This document shows, one piece after another, positions 1 through 10,530 of a DNA stretch of 31,827 bases. Below the pieces are notes generated by a model. That model searched no databases. It was not told the origin of the DNA and saw nothing but the letters and a program-made list of their open reading frames with translations. A program made the position numbers and the translations under genes. The number at the start of each line of letters is the position of its first letter. Position 1 is the first letter of the stretch. Origin of the DNA: Chara braunii (Eukaryota > Streptophyta > Charophyceae > Charales > Characeae); the NCBI GenBank assembly GCA_003427395.1, contig BFEA01000252.1, forward strand, positions 1,494,560-1,526,386. Reading direction: 5' to 3'.

Positions 1-50
1 ACACACACACACACACACACACACACAAGCTCTCTCTCTCTCTCTCTCTC
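1..50. repeat. (AC)n then (CT)n microsatellite at window edge
   Basis: A pure AC run to about position 27 is followed by a CT run. The window begins inside the repeat, so it is probably a contig edge where assembly stopped. Confidence 0.95.
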
Positions 51-197
51 CACATATGATGTATATTGACCGCTGTCTGTATTACAACTTCTTCATCCTT
101 GTTTGTCTGTGTATAATGTTCGCTGCTCTTTGCCTCTCCAAGTACATGTGGCTCACTACTCCGTGATGTATCCGTGTCCACCGATGCTGTTGTTTGA
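51..197 (-). repeat. Partial inverted copy of the hairpin-bearing satellite unit
   Basis: This stretch is the reverse complement of the unit seen at 31281-31760: CATATATG-like start, a segment matching TTGTTTGTCTGTGTATAATG, CCAAGTACATGTGG, then a hairpin element beginning at 150. Similarity stops abruptly near 197, inside the hairpin, where an unrelated dispersed repeat begins. The break looks like an insertion or recombination point. The missing half of the unit was not found elsewhere in this orientation. Confidence 0.8.
150..197 (-). repeat. Truncated 72-bp hairpin element (one arm)
   Basis: The left arm GGCTCACTACTCCGTGA and the central GTGTCCACCGATGCTGTTGTTTG match the other hairpin copies in reverse orientation. 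The second arm is absent. Confidence 0.75.
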
Positions 198-1100
198 TAA
201 CAGACGATGATCCTCGTGGGATTAAAGCTGAAACTAGTCCAATCCTGAATTGAATCAATCAAACGAAGGACTTGTAACACAAAACAGGCTAATTTCCAAA
301 ACTAAACTATGAGTGTATGACGGATGAACCTCCATAACGCATTTTCACTCAAGGTTCTTCTATAAACTAAGTCTAAGTTTACCTCTAAACCAATACCCAA
401 AGCAAGATAGACCTATGGCAAAATCTCCCTCATACAGGGTGGATTGTCAGAATCACCACTAGTCAAAATATAATGTATTATAATCTATCTCCTTTAAACT
501 GAGAAAATTTTGACGGTGCTTCCCGTAGGAAAAGTGTCTTCTCATAATTTATACTAGCCTGAATATGAAAAACTGAAATAACTCTAATTTTAAAAGTCAA
601 TTTTTCTCTAACTCCCTTAATTAGTAAAAATTTGAGCAACATCAGACTTCTCATATTTATACTAAGTCATATATGAATTCAACATAAGACTTGAGTTTCT
701 GCTATGACAAAATTTAAATAACTTCTTAGATTTGTAGAAATTTTGGCAGCGCTTCCCATAGAGAAAATAACTTTCTAAAATCTATACAAAACTAAATATT
801 GAATCTGAAAATAATTTCGACTGCCCAATGTCAAATTTTATCTAACTCCTTGAATAAGTAAAAATTTTGGCAGCACTTCCCCTATACAAGAAGGCTTTCC
901 AGCTTTTTACTAAGCCAGATACAAACTTTAGACAAAAAGTTAAACTTTGAAAATCATATTTGACTAACTCCTTGGATTTTTAGAAATTTCGGCAACGCTT
1001 CCCGTAAAGATTTATACAAAGCCAAGTATAACAAATTGTTCCATAAAATGCGAGAATTGACATAAGTAAAAGAAAGTTAAATTAGAAAATGCAAAAAATT
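198..1100. repeat. Dispersed repeat copy A, with ~120-bp internal units
   Basis: The block starts with GATGATCCTCGTGGGAT and TGTAACAC and shares these, and the phrase ACAGGGTGGATTG, with 6338 onward. A motif close to AAATTTTGGCAGCRCTTCCC recurs at about 508, 738, 868 and 984. It is followed each time by a partly symmetrical AT-rich stretch containing TTTATACTAAG-like and GTCAAATTTTATCTAACTCC-like words. No open frame is convincing. It is a diverged dispersed repeat, perhaps the long LTR or untranslated part of a retroelement, but no element boundary was found. Confidence 0.7.
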
Positions 1101-2400
1101 GAACCAAGTCTTATAGCTCTAGCACGTGGCGAGCACCTACAACAACTGCCTGTCAAAACTGAAGCTCATATTAAGCAGTGATCTCACTCAGTCACATGCA
1201 AGGTCAACCACAATGGTAAGTACTCTCACCAGCCCCAAGTGAACCTTGTCAAACAATAGTTCTTAGTCTCTCAATGATTTGTTATTTATACCCAACTTAC
1301 ATAAGGCATAAAGCTAGATCATCCAATCTTATGGAAACCTGTCTAGCTCAGTCGTTGGATATACACAAACAAAGGGCACTACAAGTTTTTTCTTCTTTGC
1401 GCATATGACTAGGTTGTCCAACCTAGTCGCCATTAACTGTTTAAGTATCAAAGTTATATATAATTATCTGTACTTATTTTTTTCAAGGTAACATATGATT
1501 GGACCGATCAACTTAGATCAAGGTTCAGCTTGTCCCTTCTTACCACGAGTTTATCCTTAATTCATACTCTTTTCAGTTTATAATAAGCTATAGTCAGACC
1601 ATCCAATCTTATGAAAAAATGTCTGATTAGCCTGTTCATAAATAAAATAGTATAAAAATATGAACAATTTTACCTTTCTTGTTCCGGTATGTCCGTGGCT
1701 CGAAACCAGACCTCTCAATCTTATGGGAACTTGTCCAGTCTTTCGCCTGATCCCCCCACATAATAAACAGGAAGGCATAAATAAACATCAGAAAACCCAA
1801 ATAAAGCAAGGCAACAAAGTCATCCAATCTTACGGAAAAATGTTTGATCCCTAAAATGGTCAAACATAAACAGCCCTCGTAAGTCAAAGCAACCAGACCA
1901 CCCAATCTTATGGGAACCTATCTGGTCTTTCAGGCATCGAAAATAAATATAGCATTCGGCCCTCCAATCTTATGGAGACTCTCCCAGCCTTTGGTCAACC
2001 CAATCAAACACAAGCAATATAACCACTCTCCCACCTTTCCCCCAGTAGCAATCCCCTTTCACAATCTGCTTTCAGCCAACACAACAAATTTGAAACTGAA
2101 CTTGCACAATCATTCCTTTAGTTAAGTCTGGTTTGTGTCCTGAAAGTCAACTTAAATCAAAGTAGGGATGCATGCAATATCCTCAGTCAATTATGGCAAG
2201 AAGTCCACATAGGGGTTATAATTGGGTTTACAGAAGGAAAGCAATGGTTACCTCTTCGTTCCCCACCTCCAGGATCCCGCCTGAACACTGGCAGAGCTCC
2301 TGCAATCGGTGGGGCGAACCTCCCACAGAGGCTTTGGTACAGATTAGGGGTTTCAATCTCGCCGCCACCTTCCTCTCTGAACCAAAAGACTAGACCGAGA
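1101..2400. repeat. Repeat copy A continued: CCAATCTTATGG motif array
   Basis: There is no gene here. A short phrase close to CCAATCTTATGGGAAC appears at about 1323, 1604, 1716, 1826, 1904 and 1966. It is usually flanked by GACC/AGAC on the left and GTCTRGTC-like sequence on the right, so each copy could form a small stem. The block ends near 2290-2400 with GAGCTCCTGCAATCGGTGGGGCGAACCTCCCACA, written here in pieces: GAGCTCCTGCAATCGGT then GGGGCGAACCTCCCACA. Both pieces recur in copy B near 7630-7670. Confidence 0.6.
1407..1428. repeat. Perfect 10-bp inverted repeat
   Basis: GACTAGGTTG and CAACCTAGTC face each other across two bases (TC). The word CCAACCTAGTCG recurs near 12076 without the partner arm. 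Confidence 0.85.
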
Positions 2401-4893
2401 GTGAGAAGGGCAAAATAAGAGAAGTTAAGTCACTCAGATACAAGAGAGGTGCATTAAGACTCGCGTGAGAGGGCCTTGAAACCTTAACGTGCCTGAAGGC
2501 CCCGCAATGAAGGCCAAACATGCAGTAATACCGTCAAACTTAACTCCAAATGTCGAATGTTGACCTCCTAACGGTCCTCCAAATCACATCAGTAACCTCA
2601 AACTCTCCCCCTCACGTTTCACCTCCTCTCTACGCACCCTACGCCGAATGTGGTCAGGTCCTTACAGCGAGGATCCACCTCAGATCACGACAACGAGGGT
2701 TGCAAGCAAACATGATTGTCACCCACGAGCAACATAATGGCCGCGACCAACAACCAGGCAAGTTCAACCTTTTTTAGGTTATCCCACAACCCCAGTCCCT
2801 CGAGGTAGGTTCACTCTCCTTATTCCTGACCCGTAGAGAAATGAGTACTAACGAAATGACGGAAACTCAGAATGCAATTTCGCACTGAAGGTCTGAAAGT
2901 TCGACGTTGTTCAGAAATCAAGACTGCACTGGTATTCCACCAACTGGAGAACCCAGATGTTGATCCCGAATATCAACGAAAGCATACTCTCACTGCCTCC
3001 AACATATGTGCCCAAAACCGTTTCTTCTAGTTGTCTTTCAACGCACACACTACTGCTACACAACAAGTAGCAGCTTATGCACTAACAATGTATCTTGTTG
3101 GCGTCAGCAGCGACAATCGAAGTGCATGAAGATACCGACCCCGTCGACCATCGCCAAAACCAGGTACGTGCTTCATCCTCTTCCCTTTTTGTCATGTTAC
3201 CCGTACTCGCTGTGTTTTGCCCTTCAGTGAAGTTTGCATGAAGGGTCGACCAGATACACGGATTGACACCCTTTACGCAATAAAAACGCCCCTCTCAAAA
3301 GTCAGACGAACGGGTTGTATGTCATAATTGTCGCAAACCTCCCTCGCCTCACCCCTCTCAAAACATAGCTCATCGTCATTCGTATCCCATCAAACACACA
3401 CGCACTCAAAACATATCATAGCAGATCGCGGTCGAGGACGGAGCACCCGCAAAGCACAGTCGCAAAGGTGACGCTGACAGTCAACCCATTCACAACAATA
3501 GCAACGATCCTCTTAATCACAACTTCGGCAATCCTGACCACGAGTAGGTCGTTGATGCTCAGCGCTTGCTGCTCCTCCTGCCTTTCAACCATGTGCAAGG
3601 AGGATAGAGCTACGAGCAAAGCATCATCCAACACATCAGCCAACCCTCGGCCAGTCGCACGCCAGTTCCATCGTTAGGATGAGAAAAATCGGAATGAATC
3701 AACCGACAAAACATGGCCGATTCATGGTCAAATTTTCCCCAGCTCGGCCCGTAGCTAAGCTACCGTTCCATCCTGCACCGTCGGTTCCACGGTAGGTGCT
3801 CCCTCGCTCTGTACTCCCCCTCATTCTCTCCCCCCCCTTCTCATGCTGCCCTGTTCGATCGATGTCATGCTCAATGGTGAGTGAAGCCCCACTTGAAACG
3901 CAGCCTCGTGCACTTCCTAGCATAAGCAAGAACTGGCCAACATGTAAGCTTCCAACCTCGCGGCTACCCTCACTCTACTTGCATCGGTAGGACGGGCAAA
4001 ATCGGGATGGATCTTCTCCTGGAACAAGGGAAGGTACGAATCGGCTTCCATGTTGCCATCACCCCGTCAAAGTCGAGAACAAGGAACACGACTATTTCCA
4101 ATGAGCAGGATAATAGTAATAATGATAAAAAAAAATAACCAAACTGAACCTACCCTCATACGATGGAAAGGTACATTGCTAGTTGTTTTCCCCCCATCGA
4201 ATCCCATTATTTTGTGCAGCCCTTATCGCCTATACCGGTCGAACCAGCGCTCAAATTGAAAAATTAGCACAACCAATCTCTCCAGAGTGCTCCAAAACCC
4301 CTAGTCAGCATCTGCTCTTGCCCGATTTCATTGAGAAACGAGCGAGTTACACTCTTTTAGCCCCGCCATATCTCCCATCCGGCATCTCCCGCGCGGCTCA
4401 TCTTCTTACGAATTCGTAATTTACTAACTTTTTGCTAAGACTAACCTCAAATCCGGGTTTGTCCGACATTAAAACCCCTATATAGGTTTTTCTCTTCTTC
4501 AAATCCGCTTAAGAATGAGTGATGTATGCCCATTTTTCTCCTTCTCTTATTCCCTTCCTCCATATCCCGGCGCACTGCTTTTCCTTGCTAACTTTCTCCT
4601 CGTAAATCTTGCCCCAAAACTGACTTGTCCATTAGCTTCGCCCTAGCCTAGGACATCGGGTGCGGCCCTTTGCTCGCCTGTTTCTATCAAGAAACGGGTG
4701 AGAAAAGTTATCCTCTCACTCCCCTTATTAGTGTTCGCCATCTTCTTCGCTTGCATCAATGCACCTAACGCGAAATCGAGCCAGATTCACTCCTTCTTCC
4801 CTCACTTCATGCTCCCATCTGTTTATTACCCAGCACTTGATAGCAGTTGTCCGCACAACAGCTTGATGAAGACCGTCCGACTGCTACACTATT
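2401..4893. other. Intergenic stretch without a recognisable gene
   Basis: ORFs are short and lack family motifs. Between 3420 and 3680 the + strand reads as a Gln/Arg/Ser-rich frame broken by many stops, which could be an old gag-like relic but cannot be supported. A TATA-like word inside an inverted repeat (AAAACC-cctatata-GGTTTT, 4471-4490) precedes a pyrimidine-rich stretch and could be a dead promoter. Confidence 0.5.
4471..4490 (+). promoter_or_regulatory. TATA-like box within an inverted repeat
   Basis: TATATA at 4479-4484 is framed by AAAACC and GGTTTT arms and followed by TTCTCTTCTTC. It resembles a plant core promoter or LTR promoter, but nothing transcribed is visible downstream. 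Confidence 0.25.
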
Positions 4894-5205
4894 GAGGGAG
4901 TCGACCGATACAGGCAGTAGAACACTGGTCATGAAAATCGTTTTTCGCTAAGGAGGATGTAACAACGCACCTGCCGATCAGCCCCGACCGAATGGATAGA
5001 GCTGCAGCGCATGTTCCATGCTTGGCTGTTGCGACTGCCCCGACTCTACGACGACTGGGAGGGCACAGGGCCTGCTGCAACGTTCTACAGCGTAAGCTAG
5101 GTGAAGCTGGTCCCGGTGCATAATTTGGTGGTAGTGGCAAATATTCAAATGAGAACTTTGGAGATCGAAGTGGGGGCGGTGTCCCACGGAACAACCGTTG
5201 GGACA
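4894..5205 (+). pseudogene. Degenerate 25S/28S rDNA fragment (+ strand)
   Basis: Several stretches match the universally conserved large-subunit rRNA in order and spacing. One is GTCGA..GA.ACAG.CAG..AC..TGGTCATG with CGCTAAGGAG..TGTAACAAC.CACCTGCC (about 4899-4975). Another is TTGGTGGTAGTGGCAAATATT with CAAATGAGAACTTTG and GAAGTGGGG (5125-5176). The order corresponds to roughly the 1300-1650 part of eukaryotic 25S/28S. The intervening variable region is shortened and heavily substituted. It cannot encode a functional rRNA. It may be a nuclear rDNA pseudogene or rDNA captured by a repeat. Identification rests on remembered rRNA sequence; an alignment would settle its phylogenetic source. Confidence 0.88.
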
Positions 5206-5209
5206 GCCT

Positions 5210-5447
5210 TGCCGCACAGCCAACACTCTGGCAGCCTCCAACTGGTGCCTCCTGCGCCCAAGTTCACCATCTTACGGGGCCCAGCGGGCATGCTTACACA
5301 CAACCCACTCACAACAGGCGGCAGTTGGTGATCGGGCACCCGCGGAAGGCCCATGCCACCCAGGTTCCTTCTGCCTCGTGGGCTAAATCACCCACTGACC
5401 TGCACACACACTGATCTCCTTGGTCTGGCTTTCAAGACCAGCGGAAT
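5210..5447 (-). pseudogene. Degenerate 25S/28S rDNA fragment, inverted (- strand)
   Basis: Read on +, AGTTCACCATCTTACGGG.CCC..CGGGCATGCT.ACAC (5260-5300) is the complement of the conserved rRNA segment GAGCATGCCTGTCGGGACCC followed by GAAAGATGGTGAACT. Farther right, TTCCTT.TGCCT, TCACCCACTGAC, CACACA and CTCCTTGGTC.G.TTTCAAGAC (5370-5440) complement the next conserved blocks upstream in 28S. The piece corresponds to roughly the 850-1080 part of 28S, so it lies upstream of the neighbouring + fragment in a normal gene but in the opposite orientation here. An inversion or fold-back joining occurred near 5205. Confidence 0.85.
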
Positions 5448-6330
5448 AAAAAAATTTTGCTAACATCCCAAACACGAAAAGATCTGAGTGGCTCGAAAAA
5501 GAGGCGTGTGTTCAAGGTCTTCGACTGCCTTAACGACCACCATGTCCGACAATGTAATGACTAAACCAGACCCGTCGGGCCCCGCAATCGATCTCGAAAC
5601 CGATCACCGAGTGCATGCCATCAAAAAAAATAAAAGCATGAATAATAATAATAAAAATAATAAAAATAAAGACAAACGTGAACGAACAAAAAAAAGTAAG
5701 GGGGCAAGGTGTCACGTGTCATGCTGCCCTGGTCTGTCGCGCACGCCCGGCCCGAGCATGGTTGCACTTTGCTGTCGATCCCCTGCGTGCGCCACTCACC
5801 TGGACAAAGACCTAAACTTCCTTCCACACGAGTGTTGTCAAACGAATGAGGTCACTCTCGTGTGACTTGCAAAAACAAACACGTCAAATACCTTTGTAAG
5901 GGTATTTGGTACAACAACGGGTACACAAAATATAAATATAGTGAGATTATTAAACACGAGGCGATCACACTCACAATCAAAGTGTGACTTCCTTTCAAAA
6001 TATGTAAATGATCGCAAACAAGTCAAATATCGAGTCTAAATGATAAACATAATTGCAATCACAAAAAAATTCAACATCGGCAGACCACATACTACACGCG
6101 GTCAAATTCAATCATGCTCTGCATTCATACCTTTTACCTTATCCATACAAGCCCAAACCTTTATCCAACCTTCCTAAAAAAAAACAATCAGTCCTTTCTT
6201 TTTAAATACTCATTTAATAAAAGTCTAGGTAAAAACACGGATAAACAATTCAACCGACCGGGTCTAAGGCCTTAGGTTGAGTTGCGATAATTAGTTAGAG
6301 TTGAGTCGGATACGGACCTGTCATCAAAAG
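5448..6330. other. Intergenic, AT-rich, no gene seen
   Basis: A run of AATAATAATAAAAATAATAAAA lies near 5641-5690. The rest has only short ORFs without motifs. Confidence 0.5.
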
Positions 6331-7760
6331 ATAATAAAAGATGATCCTCGTAGGATCAGACTGAAATTAGTCAACCTTGAATCAAAGTGAACAAAAAGAA
6401 CATGTAACACAACACTGACCAACACACAAAGTTGTACTTAAGTGTATGGAGAGTAAACCTCATATTACAACTTGCTTCAACTCCTTACTGGCTAAGTCCG
6501 ATCCTATCTTTGATTAATATTAGAAAACTTTCAACAACATCTCCTGTACAGGGTGGATTGCCAAAGTTTTCATTAATATATATATATATAGCTCCTCGAA
6601 ACTATAAAAATTTCAGCAGCACTTCCTCTAGAAAAAGTGTATTTTTATAATTCTAACTAAGTTAAATATCAAATTTATAAATAAACTTTGACTTTATAGA
6701 GACAAATGTTAACTCTCTGAATTAATAAAAATTTTGGTTACACTTCCCGCTCAAAAGTAGGCTTCAAAGATTTATACTAACTCGTGTATAAAATTCATCA
6801 CATAATTTGAATTATGCAAGACCAAATTTAAATTACTTCTTACTTTTGTAGAAATTTCGGTAGCACATCCCCTAGCGAAAGTTGCTTTTTAAAATTTATA
6901 CAAAGCTAAGTATAAATCAAAAAATAACATTTGACTTTATAAAAGTCAAATTTTGTCCAACTCTCGAAATTAGTAAAAATTTTGGGAACACTTCCCTTCA
7001 AGAAAGTTTGTTACCAAGATTTACACTTACCTAGATATAAGCAAGGAATTTTCTTACCATTCATTTAAGAAACAACGTCGAAAATCCGTCCAGAAACCAC
7101 CTAGAAATGAACAAGTAGTCAGGTCAGTCATTTATCAAAATTACCTAACTTTTAAAATTATTCAAACAAAATCACAAAGAAACACCAACCAGACCAATCA
7201 TCTTATAAACATCGTATGGTTGGGAAGAAAACAGGTCAAGAAACACAGCAACCAAATAATTTATTTTATAAAAGAATGATTGGTCCTTCAGAAAGCAGAA
7301 CAAAACATAGCAGTTATATTATTCATCTTATAAACAATGTCTGACCTCTTTGGAAACCTAGCCAATCGCATGAAAAATCGCCCTCCTCCCACCATTCCCT
7401 GATTTATTTCCCTTTGTTTGATTTCAAACAACAAAATATATTAACTTCATGTTTGCATTTCCTTTACTCAGTCTTAATTAAGTTATGAACAAAAACAAAC
7501 ATTTAAGGAAATATATGCATACATAGCAAACAATGTAGAGAGATATATCAATAAGGGCACAATGGGCACAGACAAGAAAAATAACTTTACCTGATAATTT
7601 TCTGTCTCTAGAACCTCGCCTAGGTTCTGATAGAGCTCCCACAATCGGTAGAGCGAACCTCCCACAAAGGCATTGACAGGGATTACGGTGTCGGAGCAGA
7701 AACCCTTACAAGGGTATCTACTCGCGTTTTTCAATGTCGGACGTTGTCCGACTTTTTCGT
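6331..7760. repeat. Dispersed repeat copy B (homologous to copy A)
   Basis: It shares with copy A, in the same order, GATGATCCTCGTAGGAT, TGTAACAC, ACAGGGTGGATTG, four spaced AAATTT..GGCAGCRCTTCCC-like motifs (about 6605, 6729, 6849, 6973), TTATAAAC-type stem phrases (7195-7345), and GAGCTCCCACAATCGGTAG with GCGAACCTCCCACA near 7630-7665. Copy B is about 700 bp shorter than copy A and strongly diverged. The two lie in direct orientation about 6.1 kb apart. They could be very old LTRs, but the middle holds no retroelement domain, so two separate insertions are equally possible. Confidence 0.65.
6574..6590. repeat. (TA)n microsatellite
   Basis: A short TA run inside repeat copy B. Confidence 0.9.
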
Positions 7761-8799
7761 TGAATTAAGGGACTGGATGAGACTGATGTTTGCCATAAGT
7801 TTATTCAGATTAGTTTATGACCGAGAGACTAAAGTTCATTAAAACTTTAGTCTGAACGTTTGAGACGTTCGAGAATAATGACAGTAATCAGCAGTATAAT
7901 CAGTCATACGTGGTTCTTCATAGGTCAGCGGAGGCATACGGTCGTGGAAAACTTAATTTTGTACATATCCTAAGTCACACGATTCATAGTCTATGTTGGT
8001 TAAAAAGGGTGGTCGGGACCGAGGCTCGAACGTATGGCTTATGAATTTTTTTTTACGAACCTTTTGAAATTCGGTGTCGTACCCACAGTTCAAAGGCTTG
8101 TCCACGGAGTTGCCCAACTGAAACGTTTGTAGGACAGACGGAGGGACGACAAGTTTAGGAGTTAGGGAAGGCGGGGCCTGCCTAAGCTGAATCGCGGCGG
8201 GCCTTCAAGGTCATGTAATGAGAGCAGGCCCAGTAGGCAGGACATCCGACTTCCATCCAACAGGTGTTGGGATCGAGTCAGGCGATATGCCATAGGGCTA
8301 ACTCTTTTTTAGTTGGCCGGTCTGATAGGGTGTATAGGTGCGACCGATTTCGGTTGTGCGATCGATAAGATCACGCGGCTTAAATAAGCCTTGGTGAGCT
8401 TGACGTGACAGTGTAAGAGGATAACACGCATAAATTGAGAAATGGTCAATTTATTTTTTCGATTCTCGAAGGGGATCGAATTTGGATCTGTAGTTTGGGC
8501 GGGGGGGTCGTTGCTACGAGCCACGAGAGTTAAGTGATCGTTCGCTTCGACCAATGAGAAAGAAGGAAAAAAAAAAAAAAGTGTTCCGCCAGCTGGCAAA
8601 AAAAAAAAAAACACAAGAAATGTAACTTATCGCCCGTTTTAACGAACGTTTGTTTCTTTCCAAGGTAAGTGTTTTTTATTTTGTTTTTTTTCCTTACTTT
8701 TTTTAAGTTTTTTTTATATTCTCTTTTATATTTGTTTCAGGTTTTTTTTTTTTTAAGATCCCCCCCTTCTTCTTTTGATCGTACGAGTTGTCTGGCTGC

Positions 8800-8821
8800 C
8801 CATTCGTTTCGATGAACGGGT
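8800..8821. repeat. 22-bp hairpin, copy 1
   Basis: CCCATTC-N8-GAACGGG, a 7-bp stem with one A-C mismatch, followed by TTG. Confidence 0.6.
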
Positions 8822-9076
8822 TGCATTCCATCAATGCGTTGAGCAACGCGCCAGTCGATAGGTACGTCTCCAACCTCGGCATTGGCCTCTTCGTAATTCC
8901 GTTGATGAGATGAGTGAAATCGAATGAATCTACCGTTAGAACATGAACATATACACTACTACTACATGTGTGTATATGTGTGCGTGCGTGTGTTTAAAAG
9001 ATGAGCGAGATCTAATGAATCTTCAGCCAGAACATGAAGATGTAGGTTGCCCTCGTTTTCACGAGATGCCTGAGCG

Positions 9077-9098
9077 CCCGTTCATTTTGACGAATGGG
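9077..9098. repeat. 22-bp hairpin, copy 2
   Basis: CCCGTTC-N8-GAATGGG, the same stem with a G-T pair at the position mismatched in copy 1, also followed by TTG. Confidence 0.6.
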
Positions 9099-9514
9099 TT
9101 GTAATTGCAAACGAAACGAAAGAAAAATACATATATATATATATATAATTAGAGTGCCAGATGGCGCTATCAGCAGTGATGGGGACTCGTGTTCCGCACG
9201 GATGGAGCAGGCGTCTGTAACAACGGAAAGGTTTTTGTAATAGAGGTAAGTTTTAAGTTTTACTTATATTTTACTTTATTTTATTTTTCTTTTCTTATAT
9301 TTGATCCCCCCCCCCCCCCTTGTTGGTACCACTATGAAAGGTTGTGTCCGTTGGTTTAGCAACGGGTCACAGTTAGCTATTCAGCGTCTGCATCTAGTGC
9401 TTGAATTGCGCTAGATACATGCTCGCAATAATGTGTGGGAACATGAGGGGGAAGAAGACCCTGTTGAGCTTAACCCTAGTTCGGCTCTATGAAATGGATG
9501 AAAGGGGGAGGGTG

Positions 9515-9536
9515 CCTGTTCGTTTCGAATGACAGG
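9515..9536. repeat. 22-bp hairpin, copy 3
   Basis: CCTGTT-N10-GACAGG. The overall length and the central CGTTTCGA-like core match copy 1, but the outer stem bases differ on both sides. Confidence 0.5.
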
Positions 9537-9767
9537 CTAACCCCTGTAGTAAAACGAGGGGCAGTGAAAAAATAAAAAAGAAAAAAATAATGGGCAAAAG
9601 GCTACGTATGTAGCCGCGTGGGTGACTAGGTGAGTATGTAAGTGAGTGTGAGTGAGTATGTTGCGCCTGTTTAAATTTTGAACAGGTCGCAACAAATTTT
9701 GGCTGGGTACAACCATTTCCTGAAGCAAGTGGACAGGGAAAAAGTCATATGTTTCTAGAATTGGTAG

Positions 9768-9835
9768 ACCTTGGTTCCCCTAGGGGAACATCAAGGTTTG
9801 TGTCCCTTGATTGTGGGCTAAGATCAAGGACTCAG
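9768..9835. repeat. Cluster of nested hairpins
   Basis: A perfect 16-bp palindrome GTTCCCCTAGGGGAAC (9774-9789) is embedded in ACCTTG...CAAGGT arms (9768-9773 and 9792-9797). A second stem, CCTTGAT with ATCAAGG, lies immediately downstream (about 9808-9830). A TATAAAAG word follows at 9862-9869. Confidence 0.75.
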
Positions 9836-9861
9836 ACCAATGCCCACAGTCTTCTACTGGC

Positions 9862-9869
9862 TATAAAAG
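9862..9869 (+). promoter_or_regulatory. TATA-box-like word downstream of the hairpin cluster
   Basis: TATAAAAG is a canonical TATA-box sequence, but no gene can be recognised downstream. It may be chance. Confidence 0.15.
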
Positions 9870-10089
9870 TCAGCAGCGCCCACACTTGTCTCACAGTTGT
9901 TGAGGTTATGATTCTGCTGACTTGCACTTCAAATGCGGATGAGCTCCATCACATTTTGAGGGGCGGTGTTGCTGGCAAAGGTCTGCAATAATGGAGAATG
10001 TGGGAAGGGCAGCCATAACCAGTGGTTGGAAACTCACTACCCCACCCCTGTGCTGATGTTGAGGCCGGTAGGCTGCGTCGGGGGTAGGT

Positions 10090-10530
10090 TGTACATCAGG
10101 GAAGTCCTATCCATTTGATGGCGCGGTGATGGTATCTTTTAGTGTGAGAGGAAATACTGTCTTTTTAGCCGCACGACAGTACCTGATTTTTCTATTTGGA
10201 GGGAAGTGTTGTCCGTTTGGTGGCACAGTAACGGAGACATTTTCAGTGGGGATGTGTCGTCAAAGTGTTACTGCATCGACGTTGTTTTTTTTTAAGGGGG
10301 TAATGTTGCAAGATTGCCAACATGCTGACGTCAAAGTTTTGTGCCTATGTTATCGATTCTTCAGCGCGTCAATGATAAATATTAACAAGGGGAGGTGTTG
10401 CCTATTCAACTGTACGACGGTAATGTTTTTACTTTAAGGAATTGTGGTCGCAGTAATATTATACGACGAGGTCATAAAGCGCGGTTTATTCTTTTGAGGA
10501 ACGATGCAAATTTGGTGGCGGCAATTTAAG
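10090..10530. repeat. Degenerate tandem repeat, ~50-190 bp spacing
   Basis: Phrases of the type GGAARTGTTGTCCRTTTGGTGGCRCRGTRACGG recur in diverged form near 10099, 10147, 10203, 10390 and 10505 (seen in pieces GTTGTCC, TTTGGTGGC, CACAGTAACGG). No open frame follows the repeats. Confidence 0.45.

Larger units (their letters stand above)
7761..9767. other. Intergenic with homopolymer tracts and a 22-bp hairpin family
   Basis: No gene is supported. The stretch contains A runs near 8567-8610, T runs near 8687-8755, poly-C runs (8761-8767, 9305-9320) and a (TA)n run (9129-9148). Three 22-bp hairpins, listed separately, are the only repeated structure I could define. Confidence 0.5.

Noticed and set aside
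198-7760. Complete LTR retrotransposon
   Set aside because: The two similar blocks could be LTRs, but no gag, protease, reverse transcriptase or integrase motif, primer-binding site or target duplication was found.
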